Shown here in pieces: positions 16,684 through 24,945 of a DNA stretch of 64,000 nucleotides (position 1 is the first letter of the stretch; each line of letters begins with the position of its first letter). The position numbers were made by a program, and so were the translations under genes. The notes beneath the pieces were generated by a model. That model was not told the origin of the DNA, made no database searches, and was given only the letters and a program-made list of their open reading frames with translations. Origin of the DNA: Arthrobacter sp. 9V (GTDB lineage Bacteria; Actinomycetota; Actinomycetes; Actinomycetales; Micrococcaceae); the NCBI RefSeq assembly GCF_902506065.1, contig NZ_LR732912.1:1162387-1226386 (forward strand), read 5' to 3'.

Positions 16684-17538
16684 GTGTCTGAGCAGGAGCT
16701 CGAGGTAAACGAGACTGAGCTGGAAGAAACTGAGGGCGCTACGGCTGAGGCTGTGGAAGAGTCCGAGGTTGATTCTGCTGCGCCCGAATCTGCCGACGCC
16801 GAAGATTCCGAAGAGGACTTCGAAGCTGACGTGGACGCCGAGTCTGATGACTCGTCCGAGGCCGATGCTGACGGCGACGATGCTTCGGAAGAGTCCGACG
16901 CCGACGACCTTGCAGCCGCTGCTGCTGCAGCGCCGGCCGACCCGGCGGAAGAATTCAAGGGCAAGCTGCGCCGCCAGGAGGGTGACTGGTACGTCATTCA
17001 CTCCTACGCCGGTTACGAGAACCGCGTGAAGGCCAACCTTGAGACCCGCATCCAGACCCTGGACATGGAAGATTACATCTTCGAGATCCAGGTGCCCATG
17101 GAAGAGGTCGTCGAGATCAAAAACGCGCAGCGCAAGGTCATCAACCGCGTGCGCATCCCCGGCTACGTCCTTGTCCGTATGGACCTGACCGACGCTTCCT
17201 GGGGCGCCGTTCGCCACACCCCCGGTGTCACCGGCTTTGTGGGCAACGCACACAACCCTGTCCCGCTGCGGCTCGATGAGGTCTTCTCCATGCTCGCCCC
17301 GGTCTTCGAAGAAGAGCAGGCAGAGCAGGGCAAGCCCGTCAACAAGCAGAACCAGGCCCCCGTGGCTGTCGACTTCGAGGTGGGCGAATCGGTCATCGTC
17401 AAGGAAGGTCCGTTCGAGACCCTCCCGGCCACGATCTCCGAAATCAAGCCCGAGTCCCAGACACTTGTGGTTCTGGTCTCGATCTTCGAGCGCGAAACCC
17501 CGGTTACGCTCGCATTCAACCAGGTCACCAAGATCTAG
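16684..17538 (+). CDS. nusG: Transcription antitermination/termination factor NusG with acidic N-terminal extension
   Basis: A 284-aa NusG. Residues 1 to about 75 are extremely acidic (Glu, Asp, Ser, Ala), an extension absent from the ~180-aa E. coli protein but usual in actinobacteria. The NGN domain begins at [12 protein letters not shown] (about 101) and contains [10 protein letters not shown]; the KOW domain is C-terminal, around [13 protein letters not shown]. It binds RNA polymerase and couples it to ribosomes and Rho. GTG at 16684 after GCAGGAGACC is favoured over an ATG at 16654. Confidence 0.95.
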   Translation: MSEQELEVNETELEETEGATAEAVEESEVDSAAPESADAEDSEEDFEADVDAESDDSSEADADGDDASEESDADDLAAAAAAAPADPAEEFKGKLRRQEGDWYVIHSYAGYENRVKANLETRIQTLDMEDYIFEIQVPMEEVVEIKNAQRKVINRVRIPGYVLVRMDLTDASWGAVRHTPGVTGFVGNAHNPVPLRLDEVFSMLAPVFEEEQAEQGKPVNKQNQAPVAVDFEVGESVIVKEGPFETLPATISEIKPESQTLVVLVSIFERETPVTLAFNQVTKI

Positions 17539-17591
17539 CTGATTCCAAAGTTTCGCTCCAGTCCTGCCTGCTTAGCAGTTCGGGAGCGGCC

Positions 17592-17643
17592 GGCCGCCTC
17601 GCCATGGCGGCCACCAACCTGGGACGCGCTCCTGTGTCCCAGG
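17592..17643 (+). other. Paired hairpins in the nusG-rplK gap
   Basis: Two perfect small stems: GGCCGCC (17592-17598) with GGCGGCC (17606-17612), and CCTGGGAC (17618-17625) with GTCCCAGG (17636-17643). They lie 26 bp before the rplK start and may control L11 translation or mRNA stability. No known leader class was recognised. Confidence 0.4.
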
Positions 17644-17668
17644 AAGCTATTGAGAGAAGGACCCTACA

Positions 17669-18100
17669 TTGGCTCCCAAGAAGAAGGTCACCGGCCTCAT
17701 CAAGCTGCAGATCCAGGCAGGTGCCGCTAACCCGGCTCCGCCGATCGGTCCTGCGCTTGGCCAGCACGGTGTCAACATCATGGAATTCTGCAAGGCGTAC
17801 AACGCTGCAACGGAATCCCAGCGCGGAAACGTTATCCCGGTTGAAATCACGGTCTACGAGGACCGTTCCTTCACCTTCATCACCAAGACCCCGCCGGCTG
17901 CAGAGCTCATCAAGAAGGCTGCAGGCGTTGCCAAGGGTTCGGCTACCCCGCACACCGTCAAGGTTGCCAAGCTGACCCAGGCACAGGTTGAGGAAATTGC
18001 TTCCACCAAGATGGAAGACCTCAACGCCAACGACATCAAGGCAGCCGCCCTGATCATCGCAGGCACCGCCCGCTCCATGGGCATCACTGTAGAAGGCTAG
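17669..18100 (+). CDS. rplK: 50S ribosomal protein L11
   Basis: A 143-aa protein of the GTPase-associated centre, binding 23S rRNA near the L7/L12 stalk base. It begins [27 protein letters not shown], the classic L11 start, and keeps the Pro-rich hinge. Start is TTG at 17669, preceded by GAGAGAAGGA. Full length. Confidence 0.96.
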
Positions 18101-18247
18101 TAACCTTCGAGGGCCCTTGTGGCCTTCACCCGCCGGGCAACCGGCATCTGAAACATTGAAATGTCGCAGGATCCTTGCCGGATCCGCGGCTTGTGGCAGG
18201 GCCCAGCGCGGTCCGCAGACCACAACTGCACAAGGAGAAATAGCAGC

Positions 18248-18955
18248 ATGGCAAAGCGCAGCAAAGCATATGAGGCAGCCGTAGCCAAGATCGAGGCAGA
18301 CAAGGTCTACGCCCCGATCGAGGCCATCACCCTCGCGAAGGACACCAATCCTTCCAAGTTCGACGCAACCGTTGAGGTCGCTTTCCGCCTGGGCGTTGAC
18401 CCGCGTAAGGCTGACCAGATGGTTCGTGGCACCGTCAACCTGCCGCACGGCACCGGTAAGACCGCCCGCGTCCTCGTTTTCGCAACCGGTGACAAAGCAG
18501 AAGCAGCAATCGCTGCCGGCGCCGACTTCGTTGGTTCCGATGACCTGATCGAAAAGATCGCAGCCGGCTGGACCGACTTCGATGCCGCAGTGGCAACCCC
18601 TGACCTCATGGGCAAGGTTGGCCGCTTGGGTAAGGTCCTCGGCCCGCGTAACCTGATGCCGAACCCGAAGACCGGTACGGTTACTCCGGACGTCACCAAG
18701 GCTGTCAACGACATCAAGGGTGGCAAGATCGACTTCCGCGTCGACAAGCACTCCAACCTGCACTTCATCATCGGCAAGGTGTCCTTCGACGTCAACAAGC
18801 TTGCTGAGAACTACGCAGCTGCACTGGAAGAGGTGCTTCGTCTGAAGCCGTCCGCTTCCAAGGGCCGCTACATCCAGAAGGCTACCGTTGCCACCACGTT
18901 CGGTCCGGGCATCACCGTTGACCCGAACGTCACCAAGGTCCTCGTCGACGCGTAA
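18248..18955 (+). CDS. rplA: 50S ribosomal protein L1
   Basis: The L1-stalk protein, 235 aa. The C-terminal domain interface contains [15 protein letters not shown], the family signature. ATG at 18248 follows CAAGGAGAAATAGC; the longer upstream reading frame is rejected. In many bacteria L1 represses its own operon by binding the mRNA leader. The 147-bp gap before it holds a GGATCC/GGATCC mini-hairpin but no proven L1 site. Confidence 0.96.
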   Translation: MAKRSKAYEAAVAKIEADKVYAPIEAITLAKDTNPSKFDATVEVAFRLGVDPRKADQMVRGTVNLPHGTGKTARVLVFATGDKAEAAIAAGADFVGSDDLIEKIAAGWTDFDAAVATPDLMGKVGRLGKVLGPRNLMPNPKTGTVTPDVTKAVNDIKGGKIDFRVDKHSNLHFIIGKVSFDVNKLAENYAAALEEVLRLKPSASKGRYIQKATVATTFGPGITVDPNVTKVLVDA

Positions 18956-18981
18956 GCTTCGCGGGCACTTGCTCTGATAAA

Positions 18982-19015
18982 AGGACCGTCCGGCTTTGCC
19001 GGGCGGTCCTTTTTC
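18982..19015 (+). terminator. Intrinsic terminator after rplA
   Basis: AGGACCGTCCGG pairs with CCGGGCGGTCCT (one wobble) around CTTTG, followed by TTTTTC. It separates the L11-L1 operon from the acetyltransferase pair. Confidence 0.88.
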
Positions 19016-19051
19016 TTGCCTCCTTCCCTGTTCACCGGCAGAGGTGCGCCG

Positions 19052-19057
19052 TAGGCT
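19052..19057 (+). promoter_or_regulatory. -10 element for a probably leaderless transcript
   Basis: TAGGCT (TAnnnT) ends 7 nt before the GTG at 19065, the spacing typical of leaderless actinobacterial genes. No ribosome-binding site is visible. No strong -35 was found. Confidence 0.45.
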
Positions 19058-19064
19058 GTGGTGC

Positions 19065-20174
19065 GTGTCGTCGTCGAACTTTTCCGCCGTTGCCGGGCTG
19101 TCCGTAGAACGGATTCAAGTGCCCAAAGACCCCGACGCGATCATGGCAACGGATTTCCGGGCCTTTCATGATCTGGACGTTGCCCACCACCTGGATCTTT
19201 GGGGCAACCTGGACCGTTGTTCCACCCTGGCTGAGGCTGTGCTCTTCTGGCAGGGCAACGAATACGAAGAACGGCATGTCTTCCTGGCCCGCCTCGACGG
19301 ATCTGTGGTGGGCAGCGGCACCCTGACGTTGCCGTTGAGCGAAAACACGACGACGGCGGGCGTGGACGTCCGTGTAGACGCCGCCTACCGTCGGCGCGGC
19401 ATTGGGACGAAGATCCTCGAAGTGCTGGAGCAGCAGGCCCGTGGACGGAACAGGGTGTCCTTTGACGCGTTTTGCTCCGAGCCTCTGGGGCTCCTGATTC
19501 AGGGCAGTGAATTGCTGGAGGCAAAGTCCGGCGCGGGCGGTGTTCCACTGGATTCGGCCTCCACGCGCTTTGCCCTCCACCACGGGTATTCCCTGGAACA
19601 GGTGGAAACCAACAGCACGCTGGCCGTTCCGGTGGGAGAGGCGCTCCTGCAGGAACTTGAAGCGCAGGCAACGCAGCGGGCGGCCGGCTATGGCGTTATA
19701 GGGTGGCGGAACCATTGCCCTGATGATCTTGTAGAGGCGTTCGCCAAGCTGAAAAGCCTCATGAGCACCGAGGTACCCATTGCGGGGCTGGGTTGGGAGG
19801 GCGAGGAGTGGGATGCCACCCGCGTCCGACATGAGGAATCCACTTGGCTGGCAGGCGGGGTCTCTTCCAGTGTGGCCGTTGCCCGCCACGATTCCACGGG
19901 GGAGCTGGCCGCCTACACCACGCTCACCCACCGCGAGGCTACCCCGGGAATGGTCTACCAGGAGGACACTCTGGTGGCCCCAAGGCACCGGGGCCATCGC
20001 CTGGGCATGCTGGTCAAGATAGCGAATCTCCGGCGTATCCAGGAATTGTGGCCCGCCGCCACGTCGGTAATGACATGGAACGCCAATGAAAACCAGCATA
20101 TGCTGGCCATTAATATCGCCTTGGGGTTCAAGCCTTCCGGTTTTGACGGCGAATGGCAGAAACGGTTGGAATGA
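19065..20174 (+). CDS. Tandem-GNAT acetyltransferase (first of a coupled pair)
   Basis: About 369 aa with two GNAT-like halves. The first carries RRRGIGTKILEVLEQQARGR (about residues 107-126), a canonical acetyl-CoA loop. The second has the degenerate equivalent HRGHRLGMLVKIANLRRI and ends with WNANENQHMLAINIALGFKPSG. The architecture recalls actinobacterial two-domain GNATs such as Eis/MshD-like enzymes. GTG at 19065 is selected over longer frames because a -10 element sits directly before it. It overlaps the next, homologous gene by ATGA. Substrate unknown; one half may be structural only. Confidence 0.8.
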   Translation: MSSSNFSAVAGLSVERIQVPKDPDAIMATDFRAFHDLDVAHHLDLWGNLDRCSTLAEAVLFWQGNEYEERHVFLARLDGSVVGSGTLTLPLSENTTTAGVDVRVDAAYRRRGIGTKILEVLEQQARGRNRVSFDAFCSEPLGLLIQGSELLEAKSGAGGVPLDSASTRFALHHGYSLEQVETNSTLAVPVGEALLQELEAQATQRAAGYGVIGWRNHCPDDLVEAFAKLKSLMSTEVPIAGLGWEGEEWDATRVRHEESTWLAGGVSSSVAVARHDSTGELAAYTTLTHREATPGMVYQEDTLVAPRHRGHRLGMLVKIANLRRIQELWPAATSVMTWNANENQHMLAINIALGFKPSGFDGEWQKRLE

Positions 20175-21322
20175 CTTTAGACGAGGCGAAGACCGTTCAC
20201 GTCGAGCAGCTGTGGGTGCCTGACACCTTGGACAGCCCCGATGCCGCTGATTTCCTGGATGCCGTGGAAGTAGGACGCCGGGTCCGCATGGAGACCTGGG
20301 GGAGCGACGACCTCGCCTATACGCCCTTGGAAAAGCTATTGGAGCTTTCTGACCCCTATGAGCGTCAAGTGATCCTGGTGGCCAAAGTGGACGGCGTCAT
20401 TGTGGGTACGGTGGACATCGCCTTGCCACTGGCGGACAACCTTGACCTGGCTGAATTCACCTTGGACATCCTTCCTGAGTTCCAAGGCCAGGGCGTCGGA
20501 CGTCAGTTGCTGGAAGCCGCGGAGCAGCTCGCCCGGGCTGAGGGACGCATCATGGCTTTGGTGGATACCAATCATCCGGCAACGTCCCTTACTGAAATAC
20601 CTGAGGACCAGTTGATACCTGGCAGCGGTGCCGGCTTTGTGCCTGTCAGCAGCAGGGAAGTGGACTTCGCCAAACGGGCCGGATACACGCTGCAGCACAT
20701 TGAGCAGTTCAGCTCCTGCGTGCTGCCCCTGGATTCGAAGCTTGTGGGGGATCTGCAGCTTGAAGCCGAGGAAGCCAACGGTGGCCGGTACACCCTGCAC
20801 CACTGGACAGACCGTTGCCCCGAGCCTTGGCTGGAAGCTGTGGCGGAATTGGAAAACGCTGCCGGCGAAGTGGTCCGTGAAGAGGGGGAAGAAGACGCTC
20901 CCGAAGTTGAAGCGAGTGGAATGGTTTTCGATGCAGCAGTTCTGCGCGAAACCGAGGACGCCGCTTTGGCGCAGGGCCGGCGGACGGTGGTCACCGCCGT
21001 CGAGCATGTTGAGAGCGGGCGGCTGGTGGGCCTGACTACCATCAGCGTCCTTGCCCACCGCCAGGACGTTGTTTTCCAGGACGATACTTTGGTCCTGCAG
21101 GAGCACCGGGGCAACAAGCTTGGGCTGTTGATCAAGCTTGCCAACATGCAACGGCTGAGCGAGCAGTTCCCGGACGCACGCGTCATCTATACGTGGAATG
21201 CGCCGGAGAACAGGTACCTCCTGACCGTGAACAAGCAGCTGGGATTCACTACTGCCGGCGTCACGGGACTGTGGCAGAAGGAACTTCCGGGCAGGTTGTC
21301 GGGAGCATCTTCGTCGGAGTAG
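20171..21322 (+). CDS. Tandem-GNAT acetyltransferase (second of a coupled pair)
   Basis: A 383-aa paralogue of the preceding protein. The first half carries the acetyl-CoA loop EFQGQGVGRQLLEAAEQLAR. The second half has EHRGNKLGLLIKLANMQRL and the shared C-terminal segment TWNAPENRYLLTVNKQLGF. A Glu-rich stretch (EEGEEDAPEVEA) joins the two. ATG at 20171 overlaps the upstream stop by 4 nt, so the two proteins are probably made in equal amounts and may form a heterodimer (inference). It ends just before the rplJ promoter. Confidence 0.8.
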   Translation: MTLDEAKTVHVEQLWVPDTLDSPDAADFLDAVEVGRRVRMETWGSDDLAYTPLEKLLELSDPYERQVILVAKVDGVIVGTVDIALPLADNLDLAEFTLDILPEFQGQGVGRQLLEAAEQLARAEGRIMALVDTNHPATSLTEIPEDQLIPGSGAGFVPVSSREVDFAKRAGYTLQHIEQFSSCVLPLDSKLVGDLQLEAEEANGGRYTLHHWTDRCPEPWLEAVAELENAAGEVVREEGEEDAPEVEASGMVFDAAVLRETEDAALAQGRRTVVTAVEHVESGRLVGLTTISVLAHRQDVVFQDDTLVLQEHRGNKLGLLIKLANMQRLSEQFPDARVIYTWNAPENRYLLTVNKQLGFTTAGVTGLWQKELPGRLSGASSSE

Positions 21323-21333
21323 CCAGGGCCGAT

Positions 21334-21362
21334 TTGGTTTGCTGAACACTCTCCCGTAACCT
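21334..21362 (+). promoter_or_regulatory. Promoter for rplJ-rplL
   Basis: TTGGTT-17-TAACCT, with optimal spacing; transcription would start near 21369. It lies immediately upstream of the L10 leader. Confidence 0.65.
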
Positions 21363-21368
21363 TGAAGT

Positions 21369-21621
21369 ACCAAAGACCGTCGGTTGATGGGAATCCACTC
21401 TTTCGAGCACAGCTCAATTCTGTAGCTGCGCCTGTGAGATAAAAGTGAATTCCTTGACGAAGGACCCTGAACATAGGGCGGCCGGCGCAGGTGAACGAAG
21501 CAAGTCTCCACGGATCAAACTGTGTTGAGCCAAGCCCCGTGCATCTGCGCGGGGCGTTTTTAGTTTTAGCTCTCGTGAGCGGGGACCCGGAAGACCGGCT
21601 TTATTCCCCGGAAGGAGGGTT
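21369..21621 (+). ncRNA. L10 (rplJ) leader RNA, autoregulatory element
   Basis: A 250-nt untranslated leader. It contains CCAAAGACCG followed by TCGGTTGATGGG, and further on GCGCAGGTGAACGAAG and GTCTCCACGG, which resemble the conserved kink-turn and stem segments of actinobacterial L10 leaders. In this class the L10(L12)4 complex binds its own mRNA and lowers expression of rplJL. The assignment rests on recognised motifs and position; a covariance-model search was not possible. Confidence 0.7.
21534..21563 (+). terminator. Terminator-like hairpin inside the L10 leader
   Basis: GCCCCG (21534-21539) pairs with CGGGGC (21550-21555), followed by GTTTTTAG. Placed 60 bp before rplJ, it looks like an attenuator rather than an operon end. 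Confidence 0.6.
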
Positions 21622-22215
21622 ATGACAACGCCTAGCAAGGTTTCCGCTGTTGCGGAGATCACCAACGATTTCAAGGAATCGAACGCGGCTGTCCTGACCG
21701 AATACCGCGGGCTCACTGTTGCACAGCTCAAGGAACTGCGTGTTGCGCTCGGCCAGGACACCAAGTTCTCGGTCGTCAAGAACACCCTGAGCGCCATTGC
21801 AGCCAAGGAAGCTGGAGTTGAAGCATTCAACGATCAGCTCGCCGGCCCTACTGCAATCGCCTTCATCAAGGGTGACGCTGTTGCTGCTGCCAAGAGCCTG
21901 ACGGACTTTGCCAAGGCCAACAAGCAGCTGGTTATCAAGACCGGCGTCTTCGAAGGCAAGGCATTGGACGCAGCAGGAGTTGCCGCACTGGCAGCCCTCG
22001 AGTCCCGCGAGCTGCAGCTTGCACGTGTTGCTGGTGTCCTCAAGGCTCCCGCATCCGCTGCTGCACGCATCATTGACGCCCTGCGCCTCAAGCTTGAAGA
22101 AGAGGGCGGCGCATCTGCACCGGCCGCTGAAGAAGCCCCGGCCGCTGAAGAGGCTGCTGCTGAAGAGGTTGCGGCTCCGGCCGAAGCCGCTGAAGCTGCA
22201 ACCGAAGAGAACTAA
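21622..22215 (+). CDS. rplJ: 50S ribosomal protein L10
   Basis: Anchors L7/L12 dimers to the ribosome. The 197-aa protein has the family start (AEITNDFKESNAAVLTEYRG) and is longer than the usual ~170 aa because of a C-terminal Ala/Glu tail from about residue 165 (repeated PAAEEA). ATG at 21622 follows GGAAGGAGGG. Controlled by the upstream leader. Confidence 0.96.
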   Translation: MTTPSKVSAVAEITNDFKESNAAVLTEYRGLTVAQLKELRVALGQDTKFSVVKNTLSAIAAKEAGVEAFNDQLAGPTAIAFIKGDAVAAAKSLTDFAKANKQLVIKTGVFEGKALDAAGVAALAALESRELQLARVAGVLKAPASAAARIIDALRLKLEEEGGASAPAAEEAPAAEEAAAEEVAAPAEAAEAATEEN

Positions 22216-22291
22216 GTTCTCCCCTCAATCAAACTCTGGTGCATGGACTGGTTTAGCCCGGATCTGCACCAACTAATGGAAGGACGCCACC

Positions 22292-22669
22292 ATGGCGAAG
22301 CTCAGCAACGAAGAGCTCATTGAAGCTTTCAAGGAACTGACCATCATCGAGCTCTCCGAGTTCGTCAAGCTCTTCGAAGAGACCTTCGAAGTTACGGCTG
22401 CTGCTGTTGCAGTTGCTGGCCCCGCTGCCGGCGGTGCTGCTGAAGCTGCTGAAGAGAAGACCGAATTCGACGTCGTTCTCGAAGCTGCTGGCGACAAGAA
22501 GATCGCAGTGATCAAGGAAGTTCGCGCCATCACCTCCCTCGGCCTCAAGGAAGCCAAGGACCTGGTTGACAGCGCACCGAAGGCTGTTCTCGAAGGCGCC
22601 ACCAAGGAAGCTGCCGAGAAGGCAAAGGCTCAGCTCGAAGAAGCTGGCGCAACGGTTACCCTCAAGTAA
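22292..22669 (+). CDS. rplL: 50S ribosomal protein L7/L12
   Basis: The 125-aa stalk protein that recruits translational GTPases. The N-terminal dimerisation part ([21 protein letters not shown]) is followed by an Ala/Gly-rich hinge and the C-terminal domain with [20 protein letters not shown]. Normal length, ATG after GGAAGGACG. Confidence 0.97.
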   Translation: MAKLSNEELIEAFKELTIIELSEFVKLFEETFEVTAAAVAVAGPAAGGAAEAAEEKTEFDVVLEAAGDKKIAVIKEVRAITSLGLKEAKDLVDSAPKAVLEGATKEAAEKAKAQLEEAGATVTLK

Positions 22670-22683
22670 CTCGTTTTGCTTGT

Positions 22684-22717
22684 GGAAGCCCCGTCCGGTT
22701 CGCCGGGCGGGGCTTCC
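22684..22717 (+). terminator. Hairpin after rplL
   Basis: GGAAGCCCCGTCCGG pairs with CCGGGCGGGGCTTCC, with one wobble. No strong T run follows, so termination may be partial or aided by the next palindrome. Confidence 0.65.
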
Positions 22718-22729
22718 TGCGTTTAACCA

Positions 22730-22795
22730 CCCAAGTAGGGGACAGCACTTGCTCTTATGAGACCTCATTGGAGCAAGTGCTGTCCCCTACTTGGG
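22730..22795. repeat. 25-bp perfect palindrome downstream of rplL and ybaK
   Basis: Arms 22730-22754 and 22771-22795 are perfect reverse complements (25 bp), starting CCCAAGTAGGGGACAGCACT, with a 16-nt loop. It sits between convergent rplL and ybaK, only 12 bp after the rplL terminator. It has no T tract, so it resembles a repetitive extragenic palindrome more than a terminator. Copy number elsewhere is unknown. Confidence 0.85.
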
Positions 22796-22814
22796 TTAGA
22801 TGGCTCCGGCGCAG

Positions 22815-23309
22815 TCAGTTGGGTTCGCTGATGTCCGCGACGATCGCGCCCAGGGCTGTGGTGAGTGCATCCGCATCCACAAACGCACTCCGGCCATGTG
22901 CCCCGGCACCCATGGAGATCCGACGACCCGTGATGCTGGCGTCGGCGTACACGGGCCAGGGTGTGGTGCTGCCCAGCGGAGTGATAGTGCCGCGTTCATA
23001 GCCTGTGGCGGCCAGGGCAACATCGGCGTGGGGGAGTGAAAGCTTGTTGACCCCCACCAAGGCTCGCAGTTTGGGCCAGGAGATTTGCCGGTCCCCGGGA
23101 ATGAGTGCAAACAAGAAGCTGCCGTCCCGGTGCTTGACCACCAGCGACTTCACGATGTCTGCGGGGCTGATCCCCAGGATTCCGGCGGCCTCTTCCAAGC
23201 TGCGGGCAGCAGGGCGCTCGACGACGTCAACGTCCAGTCCGCGTGCGGCGGCGTCGGACAAGAACCGTTCGGCGCCGTCCATCCCGGCTGCAGCCAATTC
23301 CCCAGCCAT
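22815..23309 (-). CDS. YbaK/EbsC-family aminoacyl-tRNA deacylase
   Basis: A 164-aa single-domain protein of the YbaK/ProX family that hydrolyses mischarged tRNAs such as Cys-tRNA-Pro. The family segment DIVKSLVVKH shows the conserved lysine, and ERGTITPLGSTTPWPVYAD plus GRRISMGAGAHG form the substrate pocket. Its ATG overlaps the thiolase stop by one base, so the two are co-transcribed. The exact tRNA target is uncertain. Confidence 0.85.
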   Translation of the reverse strand: MAGELAAAGMDGAERFLSDAAARGLDVDVVERPAARSLEEAAGILGISPADIVKSLVVKHRDGSFLFALIPGDRQISWPKLRALVGVNKLSLPHADVALAATGYERGTITPLGSTTPWPVYADASITGRRISMGAGAHGRSAFVDADALTTALGAIVADISEPN

Positions 23310-24508
23310 CAGTCGCGGTACAGGAGGAGGGCTTCACCCTGACCTCCGCCTCCGCAGAGCGAGACAGCGGCTTTTCCGGTTCCCCGGCGCTTGAGCTCGT
23401 GGGCTGCATGGAGCGCAAGCCGTGCGCCGGAGGCCCCGATGGGGTGGCCCAATGCGATGGCACCGCCGTGGATATTGCATTTTTCCAGGGGGTAGCGGAG
23501 GTCCTTGAGGGACTGAACGGCCACCGAACCGAAGGCCTCGTTGATTTCAATAAAGTCCAGGTCCTCCGCCGTCCATCCCGCACGTTTCAAGGCTTGGGCG
23601 ATCGCGTTCGACGGCTGCGAATGGAGCGAGTTATCAGGTCCTGCAACCTGTCCTGGCTTGCCAACGACGGCGAGGTAGTCCAGTCCATTGTCCTTGGCAA
23701 AGCGGCGACTGGTCAGTACCAGTGCGGAGGCGCCGTCGGACAGGGGAGAGGAGTTGCCGGCCGTGATGGTGCCGTCGGTGGCGAAAGCGGCCTTGAGCGG
23801 TGCCAGCGTTTCCACGGTGGTGTTGGGCCTGACGCCTTCATCCGTGGTGAGCACCAGGGGATCGCCCTTGCGCTGTTTGACGCTTACCGGAGCGATTTCG
23901 ACGTCGAAGATTCCGTCTGCGATTGCGGCCGCGGCGCGCTGGTGCGAGGCCGCGGCAACTTCGTCCTGGGCCTTGCGGTCGATGCCGAGGGTGACGTTCT
24001 TCGTTTCCGTGGACAATCCCATGGACTGTCCGTCGAACGCATCGGTGAGGCCATCATGGGCGGCGACGTCCAGTGCCTGGATGGCTCCGTACGTCCAGCC
24101 TTGGCGGGAACCGGGGAGGAGATGCGGGGCCCTGGTCATGGACTCCTGGCCGCCGGCAACAACTACTGTGGCATCGCCGCCGCGGATCATGCGTGCGGCA
24201 TCTATGACTGCGGTAAGCCCGGAGAGGCAGACCTTGTTGATGGTGACGGCGGGGATGTTCCAGCCAACACCGGCGGCGATGGCACTTTGCCGGGCCGGAT
24301 TTTGACCTGCACCTGCCTGAAGCACCTGGCCCATGATCACAGCGTCCACTTGTTCGGCCCTAACCCCGCTGGCTGCCAGCGCGGCAGCTATGGCATGAGC
24401 ACCGAGATCGACGGCGGTGAAACCCGCCAATTGTCCGTTGAGCCGACCCTGTGGGGTGCGGGAAGCAGCAAGGATGACAACGTCATTGTCGTCAGCTGAG
24501 TTGGTCAT
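23309..24508 (-). CDS. Acetyl-CoA C-acyltransferase (thiolase)
   Basis: A 399-aa type II thiolase that makes or cleaves 3-ketoacyl-CoA. Catalytic residues visible are Cys94 (INKVCLSGLTA), the His in GHPIGASGARLALH and the second Cys in SLCGGGGQGEA near the C-terminus. An acetoacetyl-CoA thiolase or a beta-oxidation enzyme are both possible. ATG at 24508 follows GGAAGAGAGACC; upstream residues in the open frame are rejected. It lies in an unusual place between rplL and rpoB. Confidence 0.88.
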   Translation of the reverse strand: MTNSADDNDVVILAASRTPQGRLNGQLAGFTAVDLGAHAIAAALAASGVRAEQVDAVIMGQVLQAGAGQNPARQSAIAAGVGWNIPAVTINKVCLSGLTAVIDAARMIRGGDATVVVAGGQESMTRAPHLLPGSRQGWTYGAIQALDVAAHDGLTDAFDGQSMGLSTETKNVTLGIDRKAQDEVAAASHQRAAAAIADGIFDVEIAPVSVKQRKGDPLVLTTDEGVRPNTTVETLAPLKAAFATDGTITAGNSSPLSDGASALVLTSRRFAKDNGLDYLAVVGKPGQVAGPDNSLHSQPSNAIAQALKRAGWTAEDLDFIEINEAFGSVAVQSLKDLRYPLEKCNIHGGAIALGHPIGASGARLALHAAHELKRRGTGKAAVSLCGGGGQGEALLLYRD

Positions 24509-24945
24509 GGTCTCTCTTCCGATCCGGGAGTGGTGTAGCAAGGCTATCGCGGAGCGCGCCCCAGCCCATTTCTTCAACAATTGTGCCGTTCGTCGCATTC
24601 CTTGGCCGGGGTTCCCGCCTTACGCGCGGATTTCCGGGGGACATGCCCGGGCATTGGTGCCTGCAGCAACCGTGCTTGCAATCACGGACGATCTGGGGTA
24701 GACAGGAAGGCTGCTTTGCCGTATTGTAGATATTTGCGTCTTCCCTGTTAACCTTCAGCCTTCATATAGCGGTGGGCTTTACCTCTCAGCTGCGTCCTTG
24801 ACGTGCCGTTCCGAAACGTGCACTGTCATAAGCGGTCTGGGTCCGGGTCATATAGCGGAACCGGAAAAAGTATTCTGCGGAGCACTCTGCAGAATGCAAA
24901 CGGGGGAGATCTGAAAACGCCTGAAGGTCTGTGGAAGGATCCCTC
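24509..24945 (+). promoter_or_regulatory. rpoB upstream region with several candidate -10 elements
   Basis: No gene was found in these 437 bp. Candidate elements are TTGTAG-18-TAACCT (24725-24754), a TCATATAGCGG motif at 24762 and the same motif as GTCATATAGCGG at 24847, which also occurs before rpoA. TTGACG at 24798 lacks a good partner. The divergent thiolase promoter must also lie here. Confidence 0.4.
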
